A stretch of 34,187 nt of DNA from Phycisphaerae bacterium (GTDB lineage: Bacteria; Planctomycetota; Phycisphaerae; Sedimentisphaerales; Anaerohalosphaeraceae): positions 1-34,187 of the forward strand of contig JADHXS010000009.1 of assembly GCA_016782835.1 (NCBI GenBank), written 5' to 3'. Positions 20,980 to 30,205 of the stretch are shown here, in pieces. The notes under the pieces are model-generated. The model saw only the letters and a program-made list of their open reading frames with translations. It did not search any database and was not told the origin of the DNA. The translations under genes were made by a program, and so were the position numbers. Positions within the stretch are counted from its first letter, which is position 1, and every line of letters starts with the position of its first letter.

Positions 20980-23844
20980 ATGTCGGATAAAGACAAGAAA
21001 AAAGGATACCGGGACACACTGAATCTGCCGCAGACCGCGTTTGCGATGAAGGCGAACCTGACCCAGCGCGAACCGCAGATGCGTAAGGCGTGGGAAAAGG
21101 ACGACATATACAGCAAAATTATGACCGCCCGTGAGAATGCGCCGCTGTACATGCTGCACGACGGCCCGCCGTATGCCAACGGCGATATTCACATGGGCCA
21201 CGTCATTAACAAGGTGCTCAAGGATTTTGTCGTTAAGTACAAGACGATGACGGGTTTTAAGGCTCCCTACATTCCCGGCTGGGACTGTCACGGTCTGCCG
21301 ATTGAAGTCAAGGTGATGGCCGAACTCGGCGAAAAAGCCAAGCAGATGAGCAAGCCCGAAATTCGCAAAGAGTGCCAGAAATACGCCTCCAAGTATGTCA
21401 AACTGCAAACCAAACAGTTTAAGGCATTGGGCGTCTTCGGCGATTTTGAAAATCCATATCTAACCCTCAAGCCGCAGTATGAGCAGGGGATTTTGGAAAT
21501 CTTTGCCGAATTGGTCGGCAACGGGCTGGTGTATAAACAACTCAAGCCGATTCATTGGTCGGTCGGCTGTGAAACAGCATTGGCGGATGCAGAACTGGAA
21601 TACAAAGACATCACGTCGTCGAGTGTGTATGTCAATTTTGTGATGGATGAGCCTTCCTCGCAAAAAGTACGCGATATGGGCCTTGCGCCAGCGGGGAGTA
21701 AAGTCTGTTTTATGATATGGACGACAACGCCGTGGACATTGGCAGCAAATCTGGCCGTGGCGCTGCATCCGAGACTGGACTATGTCGGCCTGACCTATGA
21801 CAAAGACGGCACCAAGTTTACTTCGATCATTTGCTCGGAGCGACTGGAAGCAGTTATTAAAGCCGCGGGTCTGCAAGAAGGGCAATATACTGTCAGCAAA
21901 CCGGTCAAAGGTGTCAGGTTTGAAAAGCTTCGCTACATCCATCCGTATGTTGAAAAAAATCCAACCGAGCAGGATGCGTATTTTGCAATTACCGCCGAAT
22001 ACGTTACGACTGAAGACGGCACAGGAATCGTGCATATCGCCCCCGGACACGGTACCGAGGACTATATGGAAGGAATGCGAAACGGGCTGGCGGTTTATTC
22101 ACCGGTGATGGACAACGGCTGTTACGATGACACCGTGCCCGAATGGCTTCAAGGCAAAAACGTGCTGAAAGTGGATAAGGAAATCAACGCCCATCTGGAC
22201 GGCATCGGGCTGCTGGTGCATGAAGATAAAATAATGCACAGTTATCCGCACTGCTGGCGAAGCAAAACGCCGGTGATTTTCCGTGCTACCGAGCAGTGGT
22301 TTATTAATGTTGACAAGGATTATAGTCCGCCAACTTCCGGGTGGCATGAAGGCAAAACTTTACGAAAAGTAGCTCTTGGAGCAATCAAAGATGTTCAATG
22401 GATTCCCGGCTGGGGACAAAAACGTATCCAGGGAATGCTCGAATCGCGCCCGGACTGGTGCATCAGCCGCCAGCGTTCATGGGGACTGCCCATCCCGGCA
22501 TTTATAAACAGCAACGGCGATGTGTTGTTGACAAAGGAGTCGGTTACGGCGGTGGCCAACCATATTGGCCAAAAAGGGTCCAATAGCTGGTTCACCGATT
22601 CGCCGCAGGAAATCCTCGGCGAGGATTTCCAACTGCCGGAAAGATTTAGCTGGGACGACCTGCAAAAGGAAGAAAATATTTTTGATGTGTGGTTTGAGTC
22701 CGGCTGCAGTTGGCACAGCGTGATTGAAATGGCTGGCTATGATGTACCGGTGGACCTGTATCTGGAGGGTTCCGACCAGCATCGCGGCTGGTTCCAGTTA
22801 TCATTGTTGCCGGCGCTGGGCGCTATGGGCAAACCACCGTTTAAAACCGTTCTGACGCATGGATTTACCGTGGACGATAAGGGAATGAAGCAATCCAAGT
22901 CGGCGGGCAACTATGTCAGCGCCTTGGAAGAGGTCGAAAAATACGGCGCCGATATTCTGCGGCTGTGGGTGTCCAGTGTCAACTATCAGGAGGATATGCG
23001 CTGCAGCGATGAACTCATCGGGCGCTTGCAGGATGCCTATCGCAAGATTCGCAATACCCTGCGGTATCTGATGAGCAATATCAATGATTTTGTGCCGGCT
23101 GATATGAGTGTTGATTACAAGGATATGCGGTTGATTGACCAGTGGGCAATGGAAAAACTGCAAGGCCTGATTGCCAAAGTCCACGATGCGTATGAAAATT
23201 TCCTGTTTCATCGCGTCTTCGGCCTGATTTACAATTTCTGCACGGTCGAGATGAGCAGTATTTATATGGATGTGTTGAAAGACCGTATGTATTGTGATGC
23301 AACGAGCAGTCAAAGCCGCCGCAGCGGCCAGACCGTGATGTACAACATCCTTGATGCATTGGTACGGATGCTGACGCCGGTACTGGCGCATACCGCCGAA
23401 GAAGCCTGGGCCGCAATGGCGTATAAAAGAGAACATGTTGACAGTGTGCATCTGGCCTCTATGCCGGTAGCGGACAAAACCATTGATGTCACCGCGAATG
23501 AGAACAAATGGGACAAAGTGATGACCCTTCGTGATGAAGTCTTAAAGGTGCTGGAAGGTCTGCGAGCCGAACAGGTCATTCGCAGTAATCAGGAAGCATC
23601 CGTGCAGATTGAAATTGATGATGATGAACTGCTGGCGATTGTCAATGAGATGGGGGTTGAGACCTTTGCGTCAATTTGTATTGTTAGCGAGGTCAGTATT
23701 CAAAATGGCGATCAGTTGAAAGTCACTGCGCAGAAATGCGCCCACACAAAATGCGAGCGGTGCTGGAATTATTGGCCCAGTGTCGGCCAAAATCCGGACA
23801 AACCCGACCTGTGCAGCCGTTGCAGAAAAGTCGTGACGGATTAA
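20980..23844 (+). CDS. ileS: Isoleucyl-tRNA synthetase
   Basis: The enzyme charges tRNA-Ile and edits mischarged valine. The 954 residues have the class I HIGH box as HMGH (GPPYANGDIHMGHVINKVLKDF), the W-DCHGLPIE block, a CP1 editing domain (about 190-420, TTPWTLAANLAV and DGTGIVHIAPGHGTEDY), and KMSKS as KQSKS (GMKQSKSAGNYVS). Met to Gln in this box is a deviation. The C-terminal zinc ribbon is intact (CAHTKCERCWNYWP...LCSRCRK). AAAGGA precedes the ATG. A structured leader with an Ile-rich ORF lies 340 nt upstream. Confidence 0.97.
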   Translation: MSDKDKKKGYRDTLNLPQTAFAMKANLTQREPQMRKAWEKDDIYSKIMTARENAPLYMLHDGPPYANGDIHMGHVINKVLKDFVVKYKTMTGFKAPYIPGWDCHGLPIEVKVMAELGEKAKQMSKPEIRKECQKYASKYVKLQTKQFKALGVFGDFENPYLTLKPQYEQGILEIFAELVGNGLVYKQLKPIHWSVGCETALADAELEYKDITSSSVYVNFVMDEPSSQKVRDMGLAPAGSKVCFMIWTTTPWTLAANLAVALHPRLDYVGLTYDKDGTKFTSIICSERLEAVIKAAGLQEGQYTVSKPVKGVRFEKLRYIHPYVEKNPTEQDAYFAITAEYVTTEDGTGIVHIAPGHGTEDYMEGMRNGLAVYSPVMDNGCYDDTVPEWLQGKNVLKVDKEINAHLDGIGLLVHEDKIMHSYPHCWRSKTPVIFRATEQWFINVDKDYSPPTSGWHEGKTLRKVALGAIKDVQWIPGWGQKRIQGMLESRPDWCISRQRSWGLPIPAFINSNGDVLLTKESVTAVANHIGQKGSNSWFTDSPQEILGEDFQLPERFSWDDLQKEENIFDVWFESGCSWHSVIEMAGYDVPVDLYLEGSDQHRGWFQLSLLPALGAMGKPPFKTVLTHGFTVDDKGMKQSKSAGNYVSALEEVEKYGADILRLWVSSVNYQEDMRCSDELIGRLQDAYRKIRNTLRYLMSNINDFVPADMSVDYKDMRLIDQWAMEKLQGLIAKVHDAYENFLFHRVFGLIYNFCTVEMSSIYMDVLKDRMYCDATSSQSRRSGQTVMYNILDALVRMLTPVLAHTAEEAWAAMAYKREHVDSVHLASMPVADKTIDVTANENKWDKVMTLRDEVLKVLEGLRAEQVIRSNQEASVQIEIDDDELLAIVNEMGVETFASICIVSEVSIQNGDQLKVTAQKCAHTKCERCWNYWPSVGQNPDKPDLCSRCRKVVTD

Positions 23845-23960
23845 GATATAACCGCGATTGATGGTCCGTTTATATAAAAGGAATGCCTGAAACTGCGAAT
23901 TTCTTTTTTTTATAAATTATCTGCAACATTTCTTAATTTCGGGCGTCTATAAAAACAGGC

Positions 23961-23989
23961 TTGACGGGACTGTGGCCCGGTTTTAGACT
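23961..23989 (+). promoter_or_regulatory. Candidate sigma-70 promoter of the small membrane-protein gene
   Basis: TTGACG (23961-23966), a 17-nt spacer and TAGACT (23984-23989) lie 37 nt before the ATG at 24027. Confidence 0.6.
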
Positions 23990-24026
23990 TGTAGGAAATA
24001 ACCGTTAATCACGAAAGGAGATAAAT

Positions 24027-24320
24027 ATGAACACGACGTACCACCCGGATGCGGCGCCAACAGTTTTTAGTTTTTGTTTTATTGGCGTGATTGTTTTGAT
24101 AGCACTGGCGGTCAATATTATTTATGTCATCGCGTTTTGTAAAATTTTCGGAAAAGCCGGTTATCATTGGGCGCTGGGATTATTGATGCTGGTCCCGATT
24201 GCCAACTTCATTATGCCGCTGGTTTTGGGCTTTGGCCAGTGGCCCATTTACCGGGAACTGGAAGCGTATCGACAGGGCCGCTCGGCACCGTCGCAACCGG
24301 GTGCGCCTCCGCAGGGCTGA
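24027..24320 (+). CDS. Small membrane protein with two helices and a proline-rich tail
   Basis: The 97-residue product has two membrane segments (about 14-38 and 45-70: CFIGVIVLIALAVNIIYVIAF and ALGLLMLVPIANFIMPLVLGF), the short polar turn CKIFGKAGYHW between them, and a Pro/Gly/Gln-rich cytoplasmic-type end. The pattern resembles small DUF-type membrane proteins in which a signal sequence and a 'KAGxPGW' turn recur, but I do not name one. AAAGGAG precedes the ATG and the gene has its own promoter and terminator. Confidence 0.78.
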   Translation: MNTTYHPDAAPTVFSFCFIGVIVLIALAVNIIYVIAFCKIFGKAGYHWALGLLMLVPIANFIMPLVLGFGQWPIYRELEAYRQGRSAPSQPGAPPQG

Positions 24321-24345
24321 TCCTTAAAAGCTTTTAATGGTATCG

Positions 24346-24385
24346 AAAAAAAAACCGCCGAATCGTTAAAGACCCGGCGGCTTTT
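24346..24385. terminator. Bidirectional terminator between converging genes
   Basis: CCGCCG (24355-24360) pairs with CGGCGG (24375-24380). On the minus strand nine T residues follow, so it serves the parvulin gene best; on the plus strand CTTTT follows, serving the small membrane-protein gene. Confidence 0.8.
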
Positions 24386-24403
24386 GTTGTGTCTGGTTAA
24401 ACG

Positions 24404-25642
24404 TTATTCTTCGGCGGGTTGCGCGGCCGATTCTGTCGCAGTGTCCTGGCTGGCCTGCTGGGCCTGCTGTTGGGCCATTTGAGCCTGAATCTGCTGCATC
24501 ATTTGCTGCTGCATCTGCTGTTGCTGCTGAGCTTTTTGGCGCATGGCCTGTTCGGCTTCGGAATATTCGATGGTTGCATTTTCCCGCATTTGTTTTTGAA
24601 GCAGATATGATGTGATTTTTTCCTGGGCTTCTTCAAAAGGTGTCGTCCCGGCTTCCTGCTTGTCTGTGACCTTGATAATATGGTATCCGAAGCTGGATTC
24701 AACGATTCCGCTTGTTTGTCCGACTTCCAGTTCAAAAGCTGCTTTTTCAAATGCCGGATCCATCAGGCCTTTTCCGAAGAACCCTAAATCCCCGCCTTTT
24801 TCGCTTGAGGGACAGGTGGAATATGCTTTAGCCAAATCTTCAAAATTCTCACCGGCTTTCAATTTGGCCTCGACGTCTTTGATTTTTTCGAGATACTCAG
24901 GTTTTTCTTCCGGCGTGACACCGCGTTTTCCGAGAAGAATATGGCTGGCCTGGACCTGCTCGGGAACTTGGAAATAAGACGGGTTTTCGTCATAGAACTT
25001 TTTCGCCTCGGCCTGCATTTGCGGGTCTTTTTGGCAGGCTTCCGCAAGGGCCATCATTTCAACCTGGGGACGAACCTGCGATTTCAGGTCGTCGAAAGTC
25101 ATGCCGTATTGGGCGATTTCTGCTTTCACCTGATCCAAAGATTGACCGTTAGTCTCGGCAATCTTTACGATTTCTTCCATAACCTTTTCATCGGATATGG
25201 TGATGCTTCGTTTATTAAGTTCCTGTTCCAGAACCATTTTTTGAACCAGCATGTCTTCAACACTCATTCGTACTTGCTGCTTCTGGGCTTCGGGCATTTC
25301 CTGTCCGGCGGGCATCCGTTGTTTCATGACTTCCACGCGTTTATTGACTTCTTCCAAAATGACCGCGTTGGTAATCGGTGTCCCATTGACCGTGACAACG
25401 ACGGCGTCCGGTGCCATGGGTATCGGTGCGGGTTCTTCCGGCTGTACCGAAACTGGTTCTGCACCGGTCGGCTGTACAGGGACCAGTTCGGCAACGGGAA
25501 CGGCCGAGTCTGCTTCCTGTTGTGGGATGGCCTGCTCAGCCGCCGGGGCAGCGGACTGATCCTCAACCTGTGTTTCGTCGTCGCAACCGCTGAATGCGAC
25601 CGTCATGATACAGATGCAAATAAGCCCCAATAAAATTCTCAT
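24404..25642 (-). CDS. SurA/PpiC-type peptidyl-prolyl isomerase lipoprotein
   Basis: The 412-residue product has a lipoprotein signal with lipobox AFSGC (Cys at ~20), an acidic, Pro/Gln-rich linker (to ~80), a SurA-like N-terminal chaperone segment (about 80-215) and a parvulin rotamase domain (about 230-335: QVQASHILLGKRG, FEDLAKAYSTCPSSEKGGDLGFFGKG, SSFGYHIIKV). The tail is a Gln/Met-rich run (QQQQQMQQQMMQQ) that is likely disordered. It would fold outer-membrane or exported proteins outside the cytoplasm. AGAAAGGAAAC precedes the ATG. The rotamase family is certain; the anchoring membrane is inferred. Confidence 0.93.
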   Translation of the reverse strand: MRILLGLICICIMTVAFSGCDDETQVEDQSAAPAAEQAIPQQEADSAVPVAELVPVQPTGAEPVSVQPEEPAPIPMAPDAVVVTVNGTPITNAVILEEVNKRVEVMKQRMPAGQEMPEAQKQQVRMSVEDMLVQKMVLEQELNKRSITISDEKVMEEIVKIAETNGQSLDQVKAEIAQYGMTFDDLKSQVRPQVEMMALAEACQKDPQMQAEAKKFYDENPSYFQVPEQVQASHILLGKRGVTPEEKPEYLEKIKDVEAKLKAGENFEDLAKAYSTCPSSEKGGDLGFFGKGLMDPAFEKAAFELEVGQTSGIVESSFGYHIIKVTDKQEAGTTPFEEAQEKITSYLLQKQMRENATIEYSEAEQAMRQKAQQQQQMQQQMMQQIQAQMAQQQAQQASQDTATESAAQPAEE

Positions 25643-25806
25643 TTTGTTTCCTTTCTGCTAAGGTCAGTTTTAAAAATTCGCCATAAAACAACAGGCCATT
25701 CTTCAATGGCCCATTATTTTTCTTTTTCAATCATTTTGAGGAAACGCATTCTAAAGGTTTTGCCGGCACAATGCAAAGAATTAAAAAATATCTCTCGTAA
25801 AAACAC

Positions 25807-25848
25807 AAAAAAACCCCCGGAATCACCTGAATACGTCAGTGTCCCCGG
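25807..25848 (-). terminator. Terminator after the MscS gene
   Basis: On the minus strand a CCGG/CCGG outer stem and a CACTGA/TCAG-GTG inner stem with a bulge form a hairpin, followed by seven T residues and further T-rich sequence. A second palindrome, GGCCATTcttcAATGGCC (25694-25711), lies further down. Confidence 0.5.
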
Positions 25849-25870
25849 AAAGCCCCCCGATTGGGCGTGA

Positions 25871-26776
25871 TTAACTCTTGTTTTCAGAGTGAACAACAAG
25901 ATTCATTGGCGGGGCGCTGCCGTCTTTGTTCTGCCCCAAATACAGCGTTGTGTGCGGGAACGGAATTTCGATGTTCAATTCGTCGAATTTTTTCTTCAGA
26001 CGGCGGTTAAACTCACGCGCCACAGCCCATTGGCGAATCGGTTTGGTCTTGGTGCGCGTTTTAATGATGATAGCCGAGTCGGCGAACTGATCCAGCCCCA
26101 GAATCTCCATAGGTTCCAGAATATCATACTTAAAGCCTATATCGTTCCGCAGGCCTTCGTCAACCTGCTTAATCACCTTGATAACCTCATCCACATCTTC
26201 GCGATAGGCCACACCGATATCGAAGACATATCGGGAATATTCTTTCGTCATATTGGTCACAACACTGATTTCACCGTTTCGGACAAAATGGACATTCCCT
26301 GCCAGGTCACGCAAGGTAATCATCCGCAGGTTAACATTTTCCACGAGCCCGCCTTTGTCGGCAATTTGGACCACATCACCGACACGAATCTGGTCATCCA
26401 GTAAAATGAAAAAACCGTTGATAATATCCTTTACCAATTGCTGGGCGCCAAAACCGACGGCGATGCCCACAACCCCCGCCGCGGCCAGGATCGGCCCGAT
26501 TTCAACGCCGATTTCGTTAAGAATCATCAGCACCGCAACAACGACGATTGTCATGTTCATGATATTGCGAGTAACAGATTTCAGTGTGTCTGAACGTTTT
26601 TTTATTTCGGCATCATCTTTATGGTTTCTAAACAACTTGTGAAAAAGACGGTCCATTAGTATTTGACAGCCTTTAATGGCGACTAAGGTCAAAATTAAAA
26701 TGAGAAAAATTTTAAGCCCGCTGGAAATCAGCCATTCGCCGGCTTTTTGTAAAATCGGCTGGAAATCAAAATTCAT
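25871..26776 (-). CDS. MscS-family small-conductance mechanosensitive channel
   Basis: The channel opens on membrane tension to release solutes during osmotic downshock. The 301-residue product has three membrane segments (about 14-38, 68-88, 95-125), with the pore helix AAAGVVGIAVGFGAQQLVKDIINGFFILLDDQ, the hallmark of the family. The MscS beta domain (IRVGDVVQI, LRMITLRDLAGNVHFVRNG) and C-terminal alpha/beta domain follow. The size is typical of E. coli MscS. AGAGAGGAAT precedes the ATG. It starts 17 nt after the asnS stop on the same strand and is probably co-transcribed with it. Confidence 0.95.
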   Translation of the reverse strand: MNFDFQPILQKAGEWLISSGLKIFLILILTLVAIKGCQILMDRLFHKLFRNHKDDAEIKKRSDTLKSVTRNIMNMTIVVVAVLMILNEIGVEIGPILAAAGVVGIAVGFGAQQLVKDIINGFFILLDDQIRVGDVVQIADKGGLVENVNLRMITLRDLAGNVHFVRNGEISVVTNMTKEYSRYVFDIGVAYREDVDEVIKVIKQVDEGLRNDIGFKYDILEPMEILGLDQFADSAIIIKTRTKTKPIRQWAVAREFNRRLKKKFDELNIEIPFPHTTLYLGQNKDGSAPPMNLVVHSENKS

Positions 26777-26793
26777 TTTTTATTCCTCTCTGA

Positions 26794-28302
26794 TTATAAG
26801 TACACTTTATCCATAAGCCGTGGGAAAGCAATACACTGGCGGATGTGCTTTTCGCCTGCAATCCAGGCAACCGTTCGCTCAACGCCAAGACCGAATCCGC
26901 CATGCGGCACCGAGCCGTATTTCCGCAGGTCCAGGTACCACTGGTATTGTTCGGGATTGTAGCCTTCTTCATGGATACGGGCAAGGAGTCTTTCATGGTC
27001 ATCTTCACGAACCGAACCGCCAATGATTTCCCCAAAGCCCGCAGAAGCCAGCAGGTCAAAATTTTCCACCACGTTTCCATTCTCGCGGTCTTGTTTCATA
27101 TAAAACGCCTTGGCGTCCCTGGGGTAGTGGGTCACAAACACGGGGCGGTCATGCATCAGTGAAATAATCGTTTCATCCGAGCCGCCCAAATCCTTGCCCC
27201 ATCGAAATTCCGCGGCCAGTTTGGCATGTTTCGGATTATTTTCGATTTTTGTATTTAACTCGTCCAATTCCCCACGAATTTCCAGCATCCGGCGGGCGTT
27301 TTTGTCCTGCTGCCATTTTTTCAGACCGCCTTTTGCGTCAGCCGCTTCGATATTCGCCAATTCCTGCTCAAGCGTTTTCTTCTCGCCTTCAAATTCGTCG
27401 AGCTGTTTAGCCATAAATTCTCTGGTTCGGTCACTGGTCAAAATGTCCGCCGCTTCGGTATAAGTCAGCCGGTAAAACGGTTTTTGTATTGCTTCCAGTG
27501 CCGCAATATCCGCTTCCAGTGTTTCCAGTTCCGAACGATTATCTTTCAACACACGTTGAATAATCGAATGAACAAAATCCTCAGCCAGTGACAACAAACC
27601 TTCCATGTCAATATACGCCACCTCCGGCTCGACCATCCAGAACTCCGTCAGGTGCCGGCGGGTCTTGCTTTTTTCCGCACGGAACGTCGGCCCGAAACAA
27701 TACACCTTGCCAAAGCTCATCGCTGCCGATTCCAGGTACAACTGCCCGGTCTGTGCCAGATGCAGCGGCTGGCCAAAATAGTCCACCTCGAACAGCGTTT
27801 GCTCGCCTTCGCCTGCAATCGTCGTAAAAATCGGGGTATCCACCAGCGTAAATCCATTGTCATTGAAAAATCGGCGGATGGCATCAATCACCGTATGCCG
27901 GATCCGGCCGATGCACCACGGCTTCAAACTGCGTAAATGCAGATGCCGGTTTTTCAGCAGAAAATCAATCCCGTGCTCTTTCGGGGTAATTGGATAATCC
28001 ATTGTGCCGCAGTGAATCTCCACAGCCGTAACCGCCAGTTCCACGCCACCGGGCGAACGCGATTCTTCCCGCACCAATCCCGTCACAGACAAAGACGATT
28101 CCTGCCCCAAGTGCTTGATTTGCTCAAACAGCTCTTCGCCGATAGTGTCTTTTTCGATGACACACTGGCATAAACCCGTACCGTCGCGCAGCACCAGAAA
28201 CTGAACCTTGCCGCTGGGCCGGTTATGATACAGCCAGCCGCTTAATGTCACGTTTTTGCCGATAAACACCTGCAATTGGTCAATTGAAGTTTTAGCCTGC
28301 AT
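26794..28302 (-). CDS. asnS: Asparaginyl-tRNA synthetase with a coiled-coil insertion
   Basis: A class IIb synthetase: the OB-fold anticodon-binding domain (1-110: VTLSGWLYHNRPSGKVQFLVLRDG), motif 1 (IRRFFNDNGFTLVDTP), motif 2 (FGPTFRAEKSKTRRHLTEFWMVEPE), and motif 3 (GGFGLGVERTVAWIAG). The length would be about 430-465 in usual forms; here residues ~288-365 are a charged, coiled-coil-like insertion (KKTLEQELANIEAADAKG..., ARRMLEIRGELDELNTKIE). I start at ATG 28302, preceded by AGGAAG, instead of the track's 28341. It makes Asn-tRNA-Asn directly. Confidence 0.95.
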   Translation of the reverse strand: MQAKTSIDQLQVFIGKNVTLSGWLYHNRPSGKVQFLVLRDGTGLCQCVIEKDTIGEELFEQIKHLGQESSLSVTGLVREESRSPGGVELAVTAVEIHCGTMDYPITPKEHGIDFLLKNRHLHLRSLKPWCIGRIRHTVIDAIRRFFNDNGFTLVDTPIFTTIAGEGEQTLFEVDYFGQPLHLAQTGQLYLESAAMSFGKVYCFGPTFRAEKSKTRRHLTEFWMVEPEVAYIDMEGLLSLAEDFVHSIIQRVLKDNRSELETLEADIAALEAIQKPFYRLTYTEAADILTSDRTREFMAKQLDEFEGEKKTLEQELANIEAADAKGGLKKWQQDKNARRMLEIRGELDELNTKIENNPKHAKLAAEFRWGKDLGGSDETIISLMHDRPVFVTHYPRDAKAFYMKQDRENGNVVENFDLLASAGFGEIIGGSVREDDHERLLARIHEEGYNPEQYQWYLDLRKYGSVPHGGFGLGVERTVAWIAGEKHIRQCIAFPRLMDKVYL

Positions 28303-28395
28303 CATTCTTCCTGAAAAAACCGTATTTTTTATCGAGAGCATAGAATACCATGAATAAGTGAAGAAATAAAGGGTTTTGCTGAATGTGTGAATCGA

Positions 28396-30003
28396 CTATT
28401 TCACTGTTTTTTCGGCTCCAATCTCATCATCAAAGCTGTCCGTAATACCCCGCGGCCAGAAGACAATATCATCCTTGTTTTCCGCAGGAATATTCATTCC
28501 GTTATCATCGATGCCGTTCGGCCCGAGACAATACAGCCGAAAGCTCTCTTCGGTCTTTTGATAAACAAAAGGCTTTCCGTGCACCGGATCGATGAGCATG
28601 TGTGTGGCATCGATTTCCAGTTGCTCCATAGAATCCGGCCAAACATTGTGCGCCAGATAATAGCGTTTGATTGCCGTAAAAATGTGGATGCGATTGACAA
28701 GGGCTTCGTGTCGGCGATAGTGACCGTCTAACGCCCAAAAATACCCAACTCGCTGCATCGCCAGCCAGTCAATAACACTTCGGAAGTTCAACCCCATCTT
28801 CCAGATATCCTTCAGTCTGATGGTCGGCAAATGAGCGCCTTTTTGAATTTGCAGTGAGTAATGGTCAAACCGTTCATCGATAAGTTTGGCAATCCTCTCG
28901 GGATTCTTCGGCAATGACAGCCATAATCCCACCACAGCAATTTTCGACATTTCATCTTGATTTAAAAAAAGCCGACGAGGGGGATAGCCCATCGCCTCCT
29001 GAAGGTCAAACATTACATTGTGCGACATCCGAATCTTGCCGTCTTCATTAATTTCATAAAACAGCCCTATAATGTTTTTAGTCAGTAGTTTTTCTCGCTG
29101 CTGAATCGCCGCCCAATTGTTTGCCCATTGAGGATCAACATTTAGGATGGCCTCTTCAATTTGACGTAAAACCTCCGGCTTAGACACATCATTAACAATC
29201 AACGTTTCAAGCCCGCGGGACGCCATCAGTTCAATATGGAAAGCGCCCGCCTGGTCAAACAGTGTTTCCTGCTGATAAAGATGTTGTGCCAAAGAGAGGA
29301 CGGCAAGCTGTTTGGCCAATGCCTTGTCAAAATTACCCAAATATAAATCGCGGTTTGCCGAACGCAGAACCAACCGACTCCAGCCTTTGAGTTGATTCAC
29401 CTGCCGCTGCTGCTGTTGCAGACGTTCCAGATTATACGGAACCGTAAAACGGCAGCCGTCCATGGCTGTCGCTTTCAAGAATATGTCAATGCCCGGCTCA
29501 AAGTCATCCAGTCGTTCGGCCACGTGCGGATAGTCCCGGGGGTTCCATGCGGCGGAAAATGTTTCATACTCTGCCTGGGGTGTAGGGTAGGGAAAGTTAA
29601 AAATGGACTCGCCATATGTCGCAAACAGCTCGCTGTATTCTGTCGATGCATTTTCCTGAATCTCCGTCAGCCAGTTGCTGCGAATCTCAACGATCTCGCT
29701 GTCAAAACGAAAGGGACGCCATCGCTGGTCATTGGAATCCGGCAGTTTCACCCAGACCCAGACCGCGGCGATCATAACCGTCAGGGCCGCCCATACCCAC
29801 GGCTGGATCTTTTTCGGGACAAAAATGCCGACCAGCGGAATAACGGCTAAGCAGACCAGCATTTTCCACGGCAGTTTGACGGCCACACCCGCCAGAAACA
29901 AAACGATGAACACCGCGATACTCAACCAGCGAAGCCCACACAAAAACCATTTCCATGCCGTCGCGGTGCCTTTGGCGAACTTTTTCAGGCGGTCTGTGTT
30001 CAA
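28396..30003 (-). CDS. Membrane-anchored protein of unknown function with a pseudopilin-like C-terminal segment
   Basis: The 535-residue product starts with a TTG codon (GAAGGA 5 nt upstream), so this start is unusual but supported. Three closely spaced membrane segments fill residues ~25-90 (LSIAVFIVLFLAGVAV, MLVCLAVIPLVGIFV, WAALTVMIAAVWVWV). A large helical region follows (LQQQQRQVNQLKGW...LYQQETLFDQAGAFHIELMASRGLETL). The last ~90 residues (AIKRYYLAHNVWPDSMEQL, IDPVHGKPFVYQ, YCLGPNGIDDNG) look like the C-terminal part of type II secretion-type pseudopilins. I do not assign a function. It lies upstream of asnS on the same strand, 93 nt apart. Confidence 0.78.
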   Translation of the reverse strand: MNTDRLKKFAKGTATAWKWFLCGLRWLSIAVFIVLFLAGVAVKLPWKMLVCLAVIPLVGIFVPKKIQPWVWAALTVMIAAVWVWVKLPDSNDQRWRPFRFDSEIVEIRSNWLTEIQENASTEYSELFATYGESIFNFPYPTPQAEYETFSAAWNPRDYPHVAERLDDFEPGIDIFLKATAMDGCRFTVPYNLERLQQQQRQVNQLKGWSRLVLRSANRDLYLGNFDKALAKQLAVLSLAQHLYQQETLFDQAGAFHIELMASRGLETLIVNDVSKPEVLRQIEEAILNVDPQWANNWAAIQQREKLLTKNIIGLFYEINEDGKIRMSHNVMFDLQEAMGYPPRRLFLNQDEMSKIAVVGLWLSLPKNPERIAKLIDERFDHYSLQIQKGAHLPTIRLKDIWKMGLNFRSVIDWLAMQRVGYFWALDGHYRRHEALVNRIHIFTAIKRYYLAHNVWPDSMEQLEIDATHMLIDPVHGKPFVYQKTEESFRLYCLGPNGIDDNGMNIPAENKDDIVFWPRGITDSFDDEIGAEKTVK

Positions 30004-30185
30004 TCTTGTCCTTCGGTAATTAACAGAGCTTTATGGAAAAGCATTCTCTCCGGGCGGCATACCTTCGGCGACAAAGTCGGCAAGGCATGGTTTACTCCGG
30101 CACATCCATCGCTTTCCCGGCGCGCCGGGAGAAACGATGCCACCCGGCGATGCATCGGGAAAGAATCTATTTAATTTGATATTTA

Positions 30186-30202
30186 AACCGGTAGTACCGG
30201 TT
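30186..30202. terminator. Weak hairpin downstream of the YhcH-family gene
   Basis: AACCGGT-agt-ACCGGTT is a perfect 7-bp stem. On the plus strand TTGTTATT follows; on the minus strand, where the YhcH gene ends, the tail is only AT-rich. Confidence 0.35.
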
Positions 30203-30205
30203 TTG

